Positions 24,485 through 37,890 of a DNA stretch of 64,000 bases are shown here, one piece after another. A model generated the notes under the pieces. The model made no database searches and was not told where the DNA came from. It saw nothing but the letters and a program-made list of their open reading frames with translations. Position 1 is the first letter of the stretch. Each line of letters opens with the position of its first letter. The position numbers and the translations under genes were made by a program. Source of the stretch: Stercorarius parasiticus (taxonomy: Eukaryota > Chordata > Aves > Charadriiformes > Stercorariidae); the NCBI GenBank assembly GCA_013396915.1, contig VWZL01001367.1, positions 248,001 to 312,000 of the forward strand, in the 5' to 3' direction.

Positions 24485-27400
24485 CCACTGTGAACAATAT
24501 TTTTAACAACAAGAGTTATTCTGAAATAAGTTAAGCCTCAAGAATACTAATCTACTTCACAGACATACATATTCCTCTGACTCCTGCTGAAGGTGGTATG
24601 CAGATATACGTTGTAGCAGATGGTGCGCAGTTCAAGTAATTGCAAGCTTCTATTTGATTTTCTAGAAGCAAGAGACTAGAAAACCGTTTGTTTGTGGTTA
24701 AGTGGATTCAACTTGGAATAAATACAGAACTACACCTTTCAAATATACAATTTTCACTGACTAACCTTAGCTAAATGTAAAGGACCACTTCCTTTTTCAA
24801 GTTTAATATTTAGTAACCAATAATTTAATGCCTAAAATGCTTTACTAAGTAGAAATACAAGTCTATGCTTGCATTTGGCTGGAGAGATTTAATGCCAGAA
24901 AATAAGCTTGAAAGAATTCAAGGTCCTATGGGCCTCTCAGATGAGCTTTCCAAATAACACCAAGTACTCAGTGTTGTTGAGGAAAAAAAAAATTGTCTTC
25001 AAACAAATAAATAAAGAGACTCACTTACTCACTTATGAAAGAGGAATTTGACATAGTCATACCTAGAACTGAGTTGCAGTTATCATTAAGACCAAGACAT
25101 ATGACCTTTATCCAGACTGGAATTATAACTTTGTATAGCTTTGGCACATATTATGAAATTAGGCTAGTTGAAAGATTATCTCATTCCAGTCTTCTACTAA
25201 GTCATATCTTTATTATAATATCTTTAGAAAATGAAAAATGTAGTGTTTGGAAAGAATGGAGTAATCAAAGTATTCTGTCTAAACAGGAACCTGGCAAAGA
25301 ATGAGAACGGCAGGTTGCAATTTTTCTGTCACTTGGGAAAGCCACCCAAAATTATGATGTGAGAAAGGTATGACATATCTACTAAAAATGGTCCACAGAG
25401 GAGAACATTAACCACGATGGTATAGAACTGCAAAGCAAAACAAATATTTGAATTTGAAGAGCTGGTGGATGGAATTTTAATAGTCACAGTCCTACTGAAA
25501 TCTTTTCTTTTGTACTTGTCCTTCTGGTGGGCAATTACAATTCCATTTGTGTTCTGTCATTCATTGTTACTGCAACACAGGAATGTGAATTTTAAAGGGT
25601 ATCTTAAAATAGTGTTTTGCAACTGAAGAGTTAAAAGAGCATCTACTTAAGAAATATGAACTGATCATAAGAACAAGAGATAAATGCTCAGCAGAGAACA
25701 GATTTGTTTGTAGTAAAAACACACATTAAAATGGTTGCGTGAAGCACAGCATGCATATAGCAAAGCAACCATATATAAAAACGTGTTATAAACATGATGA
25801 ACTCTGAATTTCAGAACTACATTGAAAAACATACTAAGCAGCACTAGTTGGTGCTGCTGCTAATAAAGTGGCAGAGTTCTTTACTGGTTTCTACAAATTA
25901 AAATAATATTCAAATAAAGCAAGAATGAATGATAGAAAACACTTGATAGAGTCAAATTGCCTTGGAATCATACTGTTTTGAGAATTAAATAGCATAAAGA
26001 AGTAGACACAGTAGATTTGAACAGGATAGGTTTATTTTACAGAGCAGAATGTTGTGCATAGGCTGGAGTGTAACAGATGGGAATGTGTGGAATGGCGTAG
26101 GTATGTAAGTGAAGGTGTATGGAGCAGGTTGTCAAACACTTTGCTAATTACTTTAGAGAAATATGTAAAAGATGGGATAGCAAGGAGACAGTATGTCATA
26201 CTTATGGAGATACCGGTGCCTCATTAATGTACGTGCAAGTGTTAGCAATAATAAATTGAGTTTATCTGTGTACTAAAACCATAAATCAGACTTTCCAAAG
26301 GAGAACATTAGAAGCTGCTGAGGAAAAACATATTGCAGTTGGCACAGTTGAAAATGTGATCATGTGTTGGCAAAATCAAAATTATTAAAGATTTGTGATA
26401 AAGGTCATCAAATGTTATGTCACAGTGTGAGACCCTCAAGTGTAAAAAAGTTTGTTAGACAACTGATTCTCTATGTTCTTTGACTACAAAATCATAAGAA
26501 CACCACTCTTTAATTTACAACAGGAATATTTAGCTTAGATTTCAGGAAAACTAAGTCGGAAATCCCAATTACGAAAACTATTAAGAGTACCTTAACAGGA
26601 CGTAATCACTACACCAGGCTACCCTTTGAGGCTATGCAATCCTTCACATTTGGGGATAAGGCCAGACAAAACCTTGTTCTATGTGTAGCTGATAATGAAT
26701 GCTTCATTGCAGTAAGGGGTGAGTTCTGCAAGGAAGATCTCTTACCGTTGTATAATTCTGTGCTATTAAAAGCGCTGAGCAGAGCATGTCCCAAATGCTG
26801 CAAAACTTCATTGGGGTAGTTTTATATTTCAGTGGTTTCTGTGCAATATTACTTCAGCAGTTAAGGATGCCATACCTAATATTTCAGAGATGCTGGATGG
26901 ATTTGAAGCAGTAATGGATGATCTCCAGCTTGCTTCTGAAATCATCAACAGCAAAAGAACATTCTAATATATGACAATGATAATAACCCAAAGGTACCCC
27001 ATGTTTCACATTGTTGTACCTTGAATAGTACCTGAGCAGTTTGCTTATAAAATCAAGAGCAAACAAGAGCATCCATTTCCGTATGGGTTTCAGGATATGT
27101 CAGCTTTCTTTTGGTTTAGGATATAATTTTGTTACAGTATTTTTAAATATTTCTTACTAGATTGTGGCAAAATACAAGGTGCTTAGCCTGACCTAAATCA
27201 GGTGAAAAGCTTATATACAAAAGAGTATCCTAGAACATAGAGATCTTTCCAGCCTGTCAGGATAGCTAAACAAACTCATTCTCACTTTGTCTGAAATAAA
27301 TCTCATTCAAATTGTTCTCTGAGCACACTGCAGAACAGCACTGGGATGACTGACAAGGTCTCAGAGGGACATTCAGTGGAGGGTCTGAAGTACTGATGAG

Positions 27401-29180
27401 TGCAGAAAGGCCGTCTGAGATGCAAACTTACACACAATTGAGTAAAATGTGAGAATTATTTCCAGAGTGTGGAAAAAGTCGTGGAAGTGTGACTGAGGGA
27501 GATGTCACACGAAGGAGAAAAGCCATATTTGGGTTTTTTGTGTGGGATTTTAAGACAATATTTTCAGTGAAAGGATGTGGTGATATCGTTGAACCCTGTG
27601 CCCTCCTTGTGCTGCAAATTCTTTTTTTTCTTAGCAGTTATACCACTGTCTCTCAAACCAGAGACCATCCTGAAGAAAGGGATGTGATACCATTTGCAAC
27701 TGTAGATGGTGTAAACCCATAGGACAGTGCAAGGTGGGATTAGTTGAGAATGTGGGAAGAAGAGTAGAGTCCACTGAGGAGGAGGGCACAGGGAAAAATA
27801 ACTCAGGAAATGCTGGATTAATCTCTTGACCCACATGCTGCGCTCTCTCGAGTCATGTTTCTCTTGTGTCTTTGTGTCTTCTCTGTATGTAACTGATCTG
27901 CAGTCATCTCCTCTGCTTGGACCATTTATCCTGGTCAGCAGCCAAAACAGCTCTGAGCACTCGCTCAGTAATATCCCAACTAATATTTTCACAGTTGCAT
28001 AAACTGTGCCGCATGAAAACCCTCATCGTGCCTTTCATAAACACTTGCTATTTTCTGTCTTAACCAGGTACTGCTTGTTCCTTCACTCTGTCCTGGATGC
28101 CTGTGGCTTATAAATTATGCAGACATTTACCAGTGCACGGCAAAGGGAACTATTGATTAAATCTGTCTTGGAAGATGAGGGAAATGTAGACTAAGTGTCA
28201 AAGGCTAAGAGGAATTTATCTAACATTTTCTATTCTAAAATATATTTAGACTTTTTTTTTAAGGCGCAAATATAAGGATCCTTTTTCCCCTACAGCCTTT
28301 TTCTGCCTCCATGAGAACAGACAGAACATCCCTACTTTTCTCAGTCCTGAGCAGAGTGACAAAATGAAATCCACATATCCTCATGACAGGAAAGACTGAA
28401 CAGCTACTACATTGAGAAAGTATGCAGTAACCACACTACCATCTGAAATAGCTTCTCTTGGCATTGCTTAATGAGGAAGACAGAGGCTTTTCTTAAAAGG
28501 CAAAATGCATTTTAGGATCTGATTTTATTAATCTGTTGTGCTTATTTTATCATACAGTGATCTCATACCACTCTTGACTGATTGGATAGGTCATTACTGT
28601 GCTGCACTACCACAGGACTACCATTACTTTTATCTCTATGTGTCAAACATGGCTGACAACCGAATGTAAGACCAACGCCACCAAATCTGACATCCTTGCA
28701 CTTTTCAAATGCCCAGGATTTTTAATGGGATTTTGTTGCTGAAAGAACAAGGCCAAGAAAAGTTTCAGCCAAAAGCAGCTGAGTCAGAACCACCAAAATT
28801 TCTAAACAACTGCCTCCTATTTGCATTTGAATTTATTATTTTCAGTTATGAACACAGTTCATATTGTTTAAACACATGATTGTCTCTAGAAATCAGATAT
28901 CGTTACTCACAACTCAGAAACTTACGGAATCAGATACCAATAGAACGCATCTCTATTTGATGAGCTTTCTGATACTGGAAATTAAATATGTTTATGGTCC
29001 TACGTCACTCAACCAGTTTTATAAATCTTCTTCCTTTGTTTGACTTATATGTGTGCACACTGTGCTTCTAGACTTGGATCCATAATTCAGCTGAAATTAG
29101 AAATAATAGTCACAAAAAAAGGCCCCGTAGTTCTGTACGGACCTCCGTTGCTTCTTTTCATCCCAAGAAAAGAGATTGAC

Positions 29181-29203
29181 CCAGATCACATTCTGTGATC
29201 TGG
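29181..29203. repeat. perfect 10-bp hairpin with 3-base loop
   Basis: CCAGATCACA (29181-29190) and TGTGATCTGG (29194-29203) are perfect reverse complements separated by TTC. It is a compact cruciform-forming sequence with no surrounding mobile element. Confidence 0.9.
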
Positions 29204-32200
29204 ATGATTTCGCTGGTAATTAGGAAACCAGAGTTTCTAGTATGGGATGGGAATTGCAGCAGTAGGTGGAATCCTGCCTCTATCATCTTCTACACATCAA
29301 AGTACAAAACAGACACCGATTTCGTTTGGTGGGAATCAACTTCAAACAGAAGGCAGTATGTTGAAAACCTTTAAACAAAAAAGTGTATTAATCTTTACTA
29401 AAGTGGTATGTGAATGGATACATTCCTATTCCAAAATCTTATCTGTCATGTATTGCTGTGTGCTCTTTATTTATGTATGGAATTTTATACTGCTTAAATG
29501 CAACATTGAGCTGAATTTATTTACAGTATTGAAGCAAAATTCAGGCCTGTTTGAAGAAGAGATTGTTTGATGAGAAAGCATTATGGAATACTCTAGCCTG
29601 AATAGATGCATCAAGGTTTGTTTATGGTAATACAAGTTAAAAAATGATTAGGATGAAATGTGGACAGCTGCTTACAGTTAAACTCTGTGAAAAAAGAATA
29701 CAGATTAACAAATGAACTGATATTATTCTGCATGAAAAAGCATAGCTTGGTATTTATCCTAGGTTTGTTCATTGATATTCATGTTTATTCAAGCACTTGC
29801 TTGAGTAAGCAATAATAATACAAGCGCCCTGGTCAAATAAAAATGTATGCATTTTCCTCTAAAAAGACCATTGCCAAGACCAAGAAAATGAGATCTTCCC
29901 TACTTTCTTACATTATGTCTATCAAACGCAGATTTTTGTTTGCTTACTGAGGTGAAATCTTTCTTTAAACAAATCTGTCATCACCAAGGCAATAGGTTCC
30001 CTCAGGGAAAAATGGGGTGAGTAGATACAAATTTCATAAGAAAGAAAAGTTCATGCCATAAATATTAGCAGATGTAATTTTTGTTGGAAGAGACACTGTG
30101 TATCTTCTCTATTGCTGCTACATTCCACTTTTGGTTCCATGCCACACTAATCTAGAGTTAGAATGATACTAATTTTAATTTCCTTTCTGTTTTTACCTGT
30201 ATTTATCATTTAGCGAAATGTGGTTGCATGGATTAAAGAAAAATTTCAGGTTTTCTTAAATTCTTTCCCAAAGGATATATTTTTTTCTTCTCAAACCATT
30301 AGTGTACAATGCTAGGTAGGTAGTCAAGCATCCTGTTAAGCTACTTTCCTAAGGCTTACTTCCAATTTTCCTATATTCTGCCATGATTTGAAGCACATAT
30401 AATTTTAAGTGAAGATTTTGCAAAAAAATTTTACCACTGTTTTGCTAAATCAATCTGTGGTGTGCATATATAAGCAGATACATTAACAAATATGTCTCTG
30501 GTGATCCAGACTACAGAGAATCTCAGCACTAAGGAATAATAGTAAGCAACAAGGAAGTACAACATATACCATGAAAAAAATGCCTAAAAACAGAGGTCTC
30601 TGATCTTCGCTGGCAGAAGCATGGCTAACCCCAATGCATCCAAGCTGAATCCAGAGACAGTGGAGCTTAATATACTTCATAGCACTGAGGATCCACCTCT
30701 AGAGCAACTTAGACAGGAAATATCTATATGGGCAGGACATAAACGGTCACAGGCTGGCCAGACCTTACTTGCATTAATTTAAGACTGTCACCTACAAATG
30801 CATTCTGCAAAACAAAGCCAATCAGTTACTATCAAGTTCTTAAATTAACTACTTTTTAACCCCCTCTGAAATACCAACCTGTTTATTTGACATAATAGAA
30901 TTCATAGAAAGTGATCTTAAAAGGTTTAATAACAACATAGAAATATGTTTTGTCCAAAATAACTGTTTGGAGATTTTATACAGTTAAGATCATAGAAACA
31001 AACTGTAATTACTAGGATCCACATGATAGCATAGGCTTGTTTTTGTGGTTGGGACATAACTGAAGATTTCAATTTAAAAAGGCTAAGCATGGTGTTTTGG
31101 GTTTTTAGAAATGACAAACTACAAAACTGCAGGTATTGTATTTCCGTCCAAATCTTTTTATATATCTGTAAGCTCTTTCATTCAGGATTGGAAATACCAT
31201 AACAAAAAGGGAAAAAGACAACAGAAGTTGTACATTCTGCACAAAAGAGGGGAACTGAGCCAATGCCTTTTGTTGTTTCTATATATCCATGCATGACATT
31301 GAATGGTAATTTCTGATTGCATTAATCATGGGATGATGAAAGGAGTGCAATTCTCCGCTTGTTGGTGGAAGGAGAATCCCTCTCTTCACACTTCACAAAC
31401 TGGTTTATGTTAAAGTTTTCTCATGGAAGTTGTGTCAGTTCTATATTATTTCTGTCCCTGAATCCTTAAGTTCTTTTTAGTTGAGACCCAAAGGGCGGGA
31501 GCATCCCTTATAAATCCAGTCCTGAAAGGAGGTCCGAAATCAAGTGTGTTAATGCAGAGAGGTGCTGGGGATACTTAGCGATGCTGCTGTAACCCCTGGG
31601 TCCCTTTCTGCTTCTCAGTTCCTCCTGGAGAATCAGGCTCAGGTTGCAGATAAGGCAAAACACATGCTTCTGCAAGCTGCCCTTCTTCCTAACATGCAGG
31701 TTCTGTGCGTTCTCTTAGACTAAGGCAAATGCTCCATAGGAACTGTTATATGAGGAAAATTTTCTCTAGCCTGAAACACTTCATCATCATGAACAAGGAG
31801 CAGACATTATCCAACTGATATAAGTAACAGCTTGATATACAAGGACCGGTTAAAACAGTGTTATCACTAATGGAAGAAATGGCAATTAGGTCATGTTTGA
31901 AAGATAAATGCCAGTGTCTTGAGCTGCCTATACTGTCATGGCAGCACAGACACTGCCTCAGGCTAACACCCAACTATCTGACTAGCTTTTTATGTAGGTT
32001 CTTGAATTTTGCCATGGCTACATAGCCAGTAATGCCCAGATCAGTGTGGCTGTGCTTCTGCCCGCCTCTCATCTTCTGTAACACAGTGTTCTTCTCAGAT
32101 GACTTCCAGCAACAGAAAAATGGTAGCATAGATGTGAGCAGGAATGCACCATGCTGAAAAATTATATTTTGTAACAAAAGCATTGGAATCTTTGTGCTGA

Positions 32201-34543
32201 CTCTGCTACTGTGGGCAATGGTTGGAATAACAATAATAATTTTTGCACAAATAAGAGAAAAGTGACAGATGAAAACAGAGCGTTCTGGAGAAAAACGTGA
32301 GATTTGTGAAATTTTCTTGTCCTTCCAAACGACCTGGACAAGGAATGAGGGAGATACCCTGCACTGACAAACCAATAGACCTAGTGTGTCTTTCCATCCC
32401 TAATTTCCTGGATACCATGGTTTGACAGGGGCTCTGATATGGCTGCAGTGTGGCAGGGCTGCTGGAGAGACCGGCTGCAGTTCCTCTGCCATGTGGAAGG
32501 GAGCACATGTGCTACAAAACTGAGTATCGCTCAGACAATCTACCTCCCCAAGCAAATCGATGCCTGCCTCCACTTGAAATGCCTGGTTTTGTTTTGTTAA
32601 AGGAACAGAAGCCAAGTTGGCATTCTCTGAAATCTTTCCCCTGGTTGTCCACAAAGCTGGGAGTTTGCTTTTCAACTTCAGTTTCACAGCACGGTAACAT
32701 TTATTTCAACTTCACTACTTTCTCACAGTAACAGTAGATATATAAACTGGTTTTCAGTGGATTGGTAGGTAAAACAGAGTTCTTTTTTAATAATGTACGA
32801 TTAATGGCAAGCAATTTCTCAGCTTGAAGTACTTCTGTTGGTGGAACATCTGTGCTGAGTGCAACGGCTCTAACATGTTCATTATCAGTATGCAGTAGTA
32901 CAGTACAGGCTCATGAAGAATTATTTGGAAAGCTTGTTCACCAAATATATCACCCTGAGTGAGGTCCTTTGTTGAAAAATGCTTCCAGCTACTCTAAGAG
33001 TATTAAAATAAAATAAAATTCTTTTATGTGTCAGGGAAATATCTGGAGCCCATCCATGAATGGCTGGAAACTGAACAGTATATGACCGGTGTCGAATATC
33101 AAGGATCCAACTTTAAGTAAATGGTCTTTCTACACACAGAAGACTCCAAGCTTTATGTAAGAGATAAATATTCAAAAAGTTGATCCCAATACCTTTATTG
33201 GGGTGTTAAATATACTTGATAGCGTCAGAAAAATTGTGTATCACATATTGTGGAATAAATAGAAGAATGAGCTAGTATTTTTCTGACTCAAAATACGAAA
33301 CCAGATTCCAGGGCAGATTATGACTTTTAAAAGGAGGTTCAATGTGAGTGGAAGAAAAGGAGCCATGCCAGAGCAGGGCTCCCAGGAGAACTGTAGCTTA
33401 GTCAAGTTTCTTTTTCTGGAGACTGTAGAGTTAAGGGGGTGAACAGAGGAGCACAAGATCTGACCACCTCTCTACCCTAACACATTGCACTATGCACCGA
33501 TTTTCCTCTCTTCTGGGATTCATTTTGAGCTAATTACCTAAATTATCCTTCTCTATAGTCCATGTTAGTGCAGGACAGAAGGAATTTATAAATACTAGAT
33601 GTGATATCCATTGTTCTAATAAAAGTTTCAAGTAGAGATAAAAGTTCTGTTTGCTTTGGAAAGCAGCCACAAGCAAAGTTTATTTGCTACTTCAGTGCCA
33701 AGTTGAACTGCAAATACAGACAGCGATTCTCTTTACCCTGACCGCAAAGCACATAAACCCTTGAGCCAGCTCAGGGAAGTCCCTATTTGTGAAAATTAAC
33801 GTGAACATTTCCATTTATGCAGTCTATACACATTTTCGTGTGTTTGTAATACAGAATTCTCCTGCAGGATTTTAGAAATATTTTTATATCATGAAACTGC
33901 AACCCTGGTTATATACATTAAGGTTTAAAGGCTGGAACGTGACTAATAGCTGGTGACAAAGGTGTCACTACTATCTGCAGCTATGACATATGGTTCTTTA
34001 TAGGCTTGATTATAACTGTCATTTTCAGTTAGCGTTTCCATTCCTTCTCTGGGCTAACTGACACAGGAGCACTGGGCTGCTGTACCCCAGTGAGTTTAGA
34101 TTTGAAGAAAGAGTAAGTCAGAGGTAGGGAAGAGAGGGCTGTATTTTTTTAGTGTGTTGATAACCACTTATGAACCACTTTTCTGTGATGAAAAGGACAG
34201 CGATACAGCCCAGCTGTGTCCTCTCAGGCAGCTCATTTCTATGCATGATTTTAATATGCTGTGAAAAATACTTGGTGTGCTCTCTCCGTATGTGATTATT
34301 TTGCCCCTGCAAATCTTTGATTTCACTTGATGCATGCTTTTATCAATCTTTCATCAGCTTCATTTTTCAAGAAAGAGTCTTACTCTCTGACATGGACATG
34401 TGCTTCCATTGTTGGTAGCAGTATAGTTTTTGTCAAAAGCATGAACTTATATACAAATACATAATTCACTACATTTAATAGCAATAGTAAAGGTATAAAA
34501 TGTATAACACAAACACATAATTTTCGCCTTGTATAAAGTTTAC

Positions 34544-34676
34544 CTGATGGCTGAGATTCTTTCTTCTTATTTGTTGTCATTTCAGTGTCACTTGTAGAAA
34601 CAGCAATATCTTTCAGAATAGCTTTAGCTTTTGGGAAAAGTGATGTATTTTGTTTATAAATAAATTCTGGTTTTAC
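34544..34676 (-). CDS. internal coding exon of the unrecognised minus-strand gene
   Basis: The acceptor on the minus strand is CTTATAGTTTTGCAG and the donor is CCATCAG|gtaaac, a near-consensus site. The 133 bases read from phase 0 to phase 1 as 44 codons, starting VKPEFIYKQNTSLFPKAKA and continuing through a polar, lysine-rich end (TTNKKKESQPS). This resembles a linker between helical segments. Its single leftover G joins the first two bases of the 18115-18233 exon to give Asp, which keeps that exon open to its donor. The intron between them would be about 16.3 kb, which is not unusual for an AT-rich avian gene. Upstream exons should lie at higher coordinates or beyond the window, and I could not identify them confidently. 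No domain family recognised. Confidence 0.52.
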
Positions 34677-35616
34677 CTGCAAAACTATAAGTGAGAGTAT
34701 ACATAAGCATAAGGAAAAGTTTTTGTCTACTGGTAAACGTCTCCCTAGCATCAGCATTTATTTTCCATTATAGCTTTCCTTAGAGATTGTGCATCTACCT
34801 AGAAAGATTGTAGATATCTTTCCAATTTCTTCCCAGTTATTGGAAACAGGATATTTTCTTGCTTAAGGGTCCCTAAAGAAACATATAATGAAGGAAAACC
34901 CAAAGCACAGTTTGACAGGGCATTTCATATGGGAAACGCCATCTCAGCTGTGATGTCTGAGGCATCCTTTGATGGAAGACTTTGCATGAGCAACTCTTCA
35001 TTCTCCACTGCAGAGAGGTTTCAGAGCATGTTTCAGTGATATCATATTCCTCTTCCAACTCCTTTCTTCTAAATGCGGAGTGCGGCCACATGCATTTACA
35101 AAATACTTGCCTGCAAAATCCTACAGTATAGAAGTGATATATCGGACAAGAAGAATTTCAAATGAACATTTGTCAAAATAAAATAATAATTATGCTGATA
35201 TTAGAAAACGCATTGCGGGATGTTACATGCTTGGTAAGAGAAATATCTGCTTTAATTTTCTTACACTAATCCACAAATCAGCAAGTATGTAATCTAGTAT
35301 TTTACCACTGAAAATCTTCCTGAAATGTGCTTTGACTTGTAGTATCTGATCTGTGGCTAGAAATTTTTGCCTTATTTTGAGTCCTAGTTCTTCTCACACT
35401 GACTTCAGTGGTGCAGACCATATTTTAGTGCAAGCAGCCAGTTACTGGTTGTGAAGCAGTTTATCTGGGATATTTCTCCAGATTTTTGAGGTTTCCTTTC
35501 CTAAACATTAAGACAAGCCTTAGCTTTGGAAAAGGTCCATAAACCAATGGACTGAAAGAGTTTACAGATTACTTTTGAATTTCTACCATTTCAACCTGGT
35601 TGTTTCTGTGGTGTGG

Positions 35617-35690
35617 TTTTTTTTTTTTTTTCTAAAATAATGACTTGGTATGTCAAAAGACGTGTTTGAAAAGGTACATGTCATTATTTT
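35617..35690. repeat. T15 tract followed by an 11-bp inverted repeat
   Basis: A run of 15 T (35617-35631) is followed by AAAATAATGAC at 35634-35644, whose exact reverse complement stands at 35680-35690. The loop is 35 bases. An AT-rich stem of this size can arise by chance. Confidence 0.75.
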
Positions 35691-37779
35691 TGGAATTTCG
35701 CAGGATTCTTTACCAAAATTAAAAGTCACAGAAACATGCTTGTTCTTATGAGCACTTTCATTTTGCACAAGCTGGTGTTTTCCAATAAACAAGGTTTTTT
35801 GCAAAAGTTTCTGTATGCCCTCTCAGGGTGAGATGCACCATCTTCTCCACTGGTCCTTACCACTTATTAGCAAAATTAACTGTAGCCATAGTAAAGACTG
35901 TGTTAAAGATAAAAGTTGAAATTACTTGCCCTTTATATTGCATTTTATACTTCCCATTTTTATTCTTTATCAGCTGTTACATATTCTTGAGTATGCCAGC
36001 ACATAGACTTTTATTTAATGTTTCCAATAAATGGTATGGGCTTCTGCTTCTTAAGACTGAATAGGAAATATTTCAATAGCCCTTCCTGTCTTGCTGAGTG
36101 TGAGGTTGTGCAGCTGTAAGGAAAGCCAGAAAAGGTTTAATTCATAACATTTGTGCATTTTTTCAGAGAATTTTGCAGATGTTCCTTTCTGGTGTGGCTT
36201 TTTTATTTGGCTTTGCCTCTGCTTTGTTCTCATATTTCAAATTTCAGTATGAAGTAATAAATGACTGTGGTACATGGAGAATTTACAGATGGGTCATGAT
36301 TTCTCTTTTCTTTTTCCATACTGTTTTGGAAAAGTCGTATTGCATTTAACTTCTGACAAAAATCTTTAAAAATACAAAGATCATTAAGACTTTATTAGTA
36401 CATGTCCCACAAAAGCTGAAGTGAAAAAGATAAACCACTGATAACAAGAAAAATTAGTGTTTTTTCCAAAGAGTATGGAGCACAGAAAATGCCTAGTGAA
36501 TTACTAAAGTAAAAACTGTGATGAGCAGATTGCCTTAGAAGGCAATATTTTATCAAAACACTGAGTTAAATTGTGCTTCCTATTGTCTCTGTTCAAAGTA
36601 TTGTATACTTCACAGATTTTCTAAAATGAGACACTCACTGGGATTAGGTAGTCAGAGACTCCTAAATTCTTTGGCCCACCCTGCAGGCATGCAGAGCCCA
36701 GGAAACAATGCAAATGTCACACTGTGTCTACACTGGGACAAAATGGGGAAAAAAAAGAAGAGCCTGCCTCCATGCAGGCGTACAAACCCACCTACATTCC
36801 GCATGTCACAAACCGTGAAGCCTATTAACTCGCTGCTGATGGGTAGGAGGAGGGAATGAGACTGCAGGTTTCCTGACAAGCCCTCTCAGGCAAATGGGAG
36901 CAAGGGCAGCAGCTGGAATCCCTATCCATGGTTCAGCATCCTGCATGGTCAGTACAGGGTGCCCAGGGGCTGTGCTGTTGTGGTTTGGGCTGGACTGGCC
37001 ACATATTTAACCTATGAAGGCTTCTCACCTGCACATTTTCCAGGCAGTAATCGAGACCAAGTGACTGACATGGTGAGAGCATGGACTTTCTTTGTGACAG
37101 TGGCTAAATATTAAATAAAATAGAGTACCATCCACTCCTGGTTTTATGTCAGACCTGCAGACACCTACAGATGTAAGATGACTTCAATATTCTTTAAATA
37201 AATTTGATTTTCTCTGAAAGCTATACAAAAGATCTCCTCTTTTTCTCTCTTCCTCACACACAACACAAGCATGCTTCTGCTCTCTTCCTCTGGAGTGATA
37301 CCAGGAGACAGTTTAAAGAAATTTCTAGGTTTTGTAATAAACACGACCTGCACAGATAATGAGATGATAATAGCACAACATAAGGTTTGGTAAAAAAAAA
37401 ACACCCTGCATATTGAGTTCTGAAAATAACAAATTTTGTGTTAAAGAAGAAAAATATGATGAAGAGTTAAAAGCACTACACAATAGTGTCAGTTACTGAG
37501 GTGTTGATTTTTCCTGCAGAAAGTCTATCCCATAGGAATGTGTCATACAGTTATAAAGATGTACAGAGCACGTAGTGTTTTTTTTAAATTCTAGTTGGCT
37601 ATTTTTTCTCTTGGAGAAATTTCGCCTTGCTGGGTATGAGAGCCACAGGTTCTTACCAAGATCTCCCCTCTTTTTCCAGAAAGTGGACTGTGTTGACTAG
37701 TATTAACAAGCACCCCTTTATACCTTTCCTTCAGAGAGCACAAGGATTCTTTTGAGCTCTGTAACGAAGGTTTGTTCTT

Positions 37780-37890
37780 CCTGAAATTTGCACATTGGGC
37801 TAAGCTCTGCCCTGGCTTGCAGGACTGTGACCCCATTGAGCAAGTTCAGTGGGGTTATGTGGGGATAACTAAATCTGACCTCCTGACTGT
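37780..37890. repeat. degenerate ancient amniote interspersed sequence, candidate
   Basis: The words CACATTGGGCTAAGCTCTGC, GACCCCATTGAGC and CAGTGGGGTTATG resemble a phrase common in bird, turtle and crocodile DNA (roughly 'not considered ... cattgaagtcaatggggt'). It is open on the minus strand but probably not coding. I cannot name the family. Confidence 0.3.

Larger units (their letters stand above)
18234..34543. other. large presumed intron, AT-rich
   Basis: If the minus-strand exon chain is right, this is one intron of about 16.3 kb. It holds the CR1s at 20.0 and 24.0 kb, poly(T) tracts, the 29.2 kb hairpin and the conflicting candidate exon at 23.0 kb. Nothing else was supported; the segment 26.6-26.8 kb is open on both strands, without homology I recognise. 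Confidence 0.45.

Noticed and set aside
26609..26819. Overlapping open frames on both strands
   Set aside because: No recognisable homology, no splice or start support on either strand.
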